From Psychromonas arctica DSM 14288 (lineage in GTDB: Bacteria > Pseudomonadota > Gammaproteobacteria > Enterobacterales > Psychromonadaceae): a DNA stretch of 64,000 nucleotides. Below are positions 62,882 to 64,000 of the stretch, in pieces. The notes under the pieces are model-generated. The model was not told the origin of the DNA and did no database searches. It worked only from the letters and a program-made list of their open reading frames with translations. The stretch's first letter is position 1. Every line of letters begins with the position of its first letter. The stretch is taken from positions 419,336 to 483,335 of the forward strand of contig NZ_AXWP01000001.1 in assembly GCF_000482725.1 (NCBI RefSeq), written 5' to 3'. A program made the position numbers and the translations under genes.

Positions 62882-63841
62882 ATGAAAAAAACTTATACGA
62901 TTATAGCGTTAGTCGCAGGTTTATATTCACAGGTTGGTATAGCTGGTCCGATAGAGTTGCTCAATCAGAACAATCTGATTGTATTCGGTAATTTACAGTC
63001 TAATAGTGAAGTTGAAGGTAAAACGTTAGTCGGCGGTGATATTTCTGGTCCCGCATCAAATTATGGTATTAACCTAGCACCTTATGATACTGCATTGGTG
63101 GTAGGTGGCAACGTAACATCAGGCACGACTATCAATGCAAATGGGCATACTGTCACGGTTGCTGGAAATAATAATGGAACAATAAACTCAGCGCTTACCG
63201 TTACAGGGTCTTCGCCAGTGGATTTTGGTTTAGTGAAAAATGAATTGACAGATTTTTCTGCATATTTAGCTAACCTCAATGCCAATTCTTTATTAGACTC
63301 TCCAAATGGTAATCAACCGAGCGCAGCAAACTTTAATATTGATTCAAATATTGGTAATGGTATGGCTGTATTTAATATCGATACTGATGATTTATTTGGT
63401 AATGGTTTAGTACAACAATATGATATTAATTTTGCTAATCAATCTCCATCTGCTGTAGTAATAAATGTTGCAGGAGAGAATATTACTGATGCAAGTATGG
63501 GTAACCCCGTCGGTGGATTTAACAAAGCTAATAGTGATTTTATAATTTGGAATTTTTATGAAGCTATTGATATTAAATTAGATAAACGTTTACAGGGAAG
63601 TCTATTAGCACCTTTAGCAACATTAACTATTTCTAATTATATTGAAGGCTCCGTAGTTGTTAATAATTTTTATCAAAACGGTGAAATACATAATCCAATA
63701 TTTAATGGAGATATCGCTTATAACCCTATCCCTACCGTAAGTGTTCCTACTCCGGTTCCAGCTCCCTCTTCGTTATTAATTTTTGCGGCAGCTTTACTTG
63801 GTCTCAGTTTATGGCGTCGTAAATCTTCTATTGATAAATAA
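62882..63841 (+). CDS. Choice-of-anchor-A PEP-CTERM exported protein
   Basis: 319 aa. Signal peptide KKTYTIIALVAGLYSQVGIA. The large extracellular beta-rich domain (about 22-285) is of choice-of-anchor-A type: NLIVFGNLQSNSEVEGKTLVGGDI at its start and LQGSLLAPLATLTISNYIEGSVV near its end. C-terminal sorting signal PAPSSLLIFAAALLGLSLW followed by RRKSS. The usual PEP reads PAP here, a variant the exosortase may or may not accept. Should be cleaved by exosortase and linked to the surface or EPS. No exosortase in the window. GAGG ribosome site. Confidence 0.85.
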   Translation: MKKTYTIIALVAGLYSQVGIAGPIELLNQNNLIVFGNLQSNSEVEGKTLVGGDISGPASNYGINLAPYDTALVVGGNVTSGTTINANGHTVTVAGNNNGTINSALTVTGSSPVDFGLVKNELTDFSAYLANLNANSLLDSPNGNQPSAANFNIDSNIGNGMAVFNIDTDDLFGNGLVQQYDINFANQSPSAVVINVAGENITDASMGNPVGGFNKANSDFIIWNFYEAIDIKLDKRLQGSLLAPLATLTISNYIEGSVVVNNFYQNGEIHNPIFNGDIAYNPIPTVSVPTPVPAPSSLLIFAAALLGLSLWRRKSSIDK

Positions 63842-63885
63842 TCCATTACAAAACTTTCGATAAAAAACAGTATGAAAATAGAGAT

Positions 63886-63914
63886 AAGGTCACCAATTAT
63901 TGGTGACTTTTTTG
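63886..63914 (+). terminator. Intrinsic terminator after the PEP-CTERM gene
   Basis: Stem GTCACCAA/TTGGTGAC (63889-63896, 63900-63907) with flanking A-T pairs and seven T. Confidence 0.85.
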
Positions 63915-64000
63915 TTTGCCCAGCAAAGCTGGCAAACCCGCTCACTTGCAAGAAAGTGAGATCACCCTGATTGAGGGGAAGATAATCCGAATGGCAAGGG
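63915..64000. other. GC-richer end of window with small hairpins
   Basis: The last 86 bases are noticeably richer in GC than the neighbourhood and contain GCCAGC-type and CTCACTT...AAGTGAG inverted repeats. No open frame can be judged. This may be the edge of a mobile element or structured RNA continuing outside. Confidence 0.3.

Overview
This is AT-rich chromosomal DNA from a marine, probably cold-adapted gammaproteobacterium. Vibrio/Shewanella/Psychromonas-type genes (putA-putP, a YeeN-like YebC protein, selO, separated gcvHP and gcvT units, NasT/NrtABD, a TRAP dctPQM-dctBD set, a PEP-CTERM protein) and the low GC support this. The exact genus is inference; Psychromonadaceae or a close relative fits best. 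No rRNA, tRNA, CRISPR array or intact transposase was seen.

Layout. 0-24 kb is mostly ordinary metabolism and transport: the end of putA with putP; a YebC-family protein; an orphan FapA-like DUF342 protein; SelO; a RidA-like protein; an HPP membrane protein; LysR and oxidoreductase genes; a thioredoxin-like protein; YitT; an MDR/GST pair; an acetyltransferase; an M32 carboxypeptidase; and an ornithine-cyclodeaminase / GlxA regulator / MFS cluster. A small, partly decayed cassette pair sits inside this stretch at 13.2-14.0 kb.

24.2-30.5 kb is the most unusual region. It is a run of single-gene units, all on the + strand, separated by imperfect palindromes of about 100 bp that look like integron attC sites. 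No integrase is visible, so it looks like a CALIN (a cluster of attC sites lacking an integrase). Its genes are a zinc-ribbon protein, a HEPN-like protein, a VOC (glyoxalase-like) protein, a cupin, an EamA exporter, a small membrane protein and two or three wrecked genes. Several attC core triplets are mutated, so the array looks like a fossil. An 8-bp minisatellite with 23 copies lies at its left edge.

30.6-36.8 kb carries glycine cleavage: gcvH-gcvP on the - strand, a divergent XRE-cupin regulator, then gcvT. 37-41 kb has rsuA, a MarC protein, an M14 peptidase-like protein and a TrhA/hemolysin III protein. 41-48 kb is a nitrogen-oxide block. nrtABD is preceded by a leader with two A1/G4 hexaloop hairpins and an overlapping terminator, matching antitermination by the adjacent ANTAR protein (NasT-like). 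Next come nnrS with a 28-residue Cys/Gly-rich mini-gene, and nsrR behind a large NsrR-type palindrome. 48-57 kb has yegD, a PEP-CTERM gene remnant, and dctPQM with a good sigma-54 promoter facing dctB-dctD. 57-62 kb has a DUF711 protein, a GST, a polar amino acid (possibly cystine) ABC transporter and a heme-binding beta-barrel protein behind a Fur-box-like sequence. The window ends with a choice-of-anchor-A PEP-CTERM protein that also has a sigma-54-type promoter.
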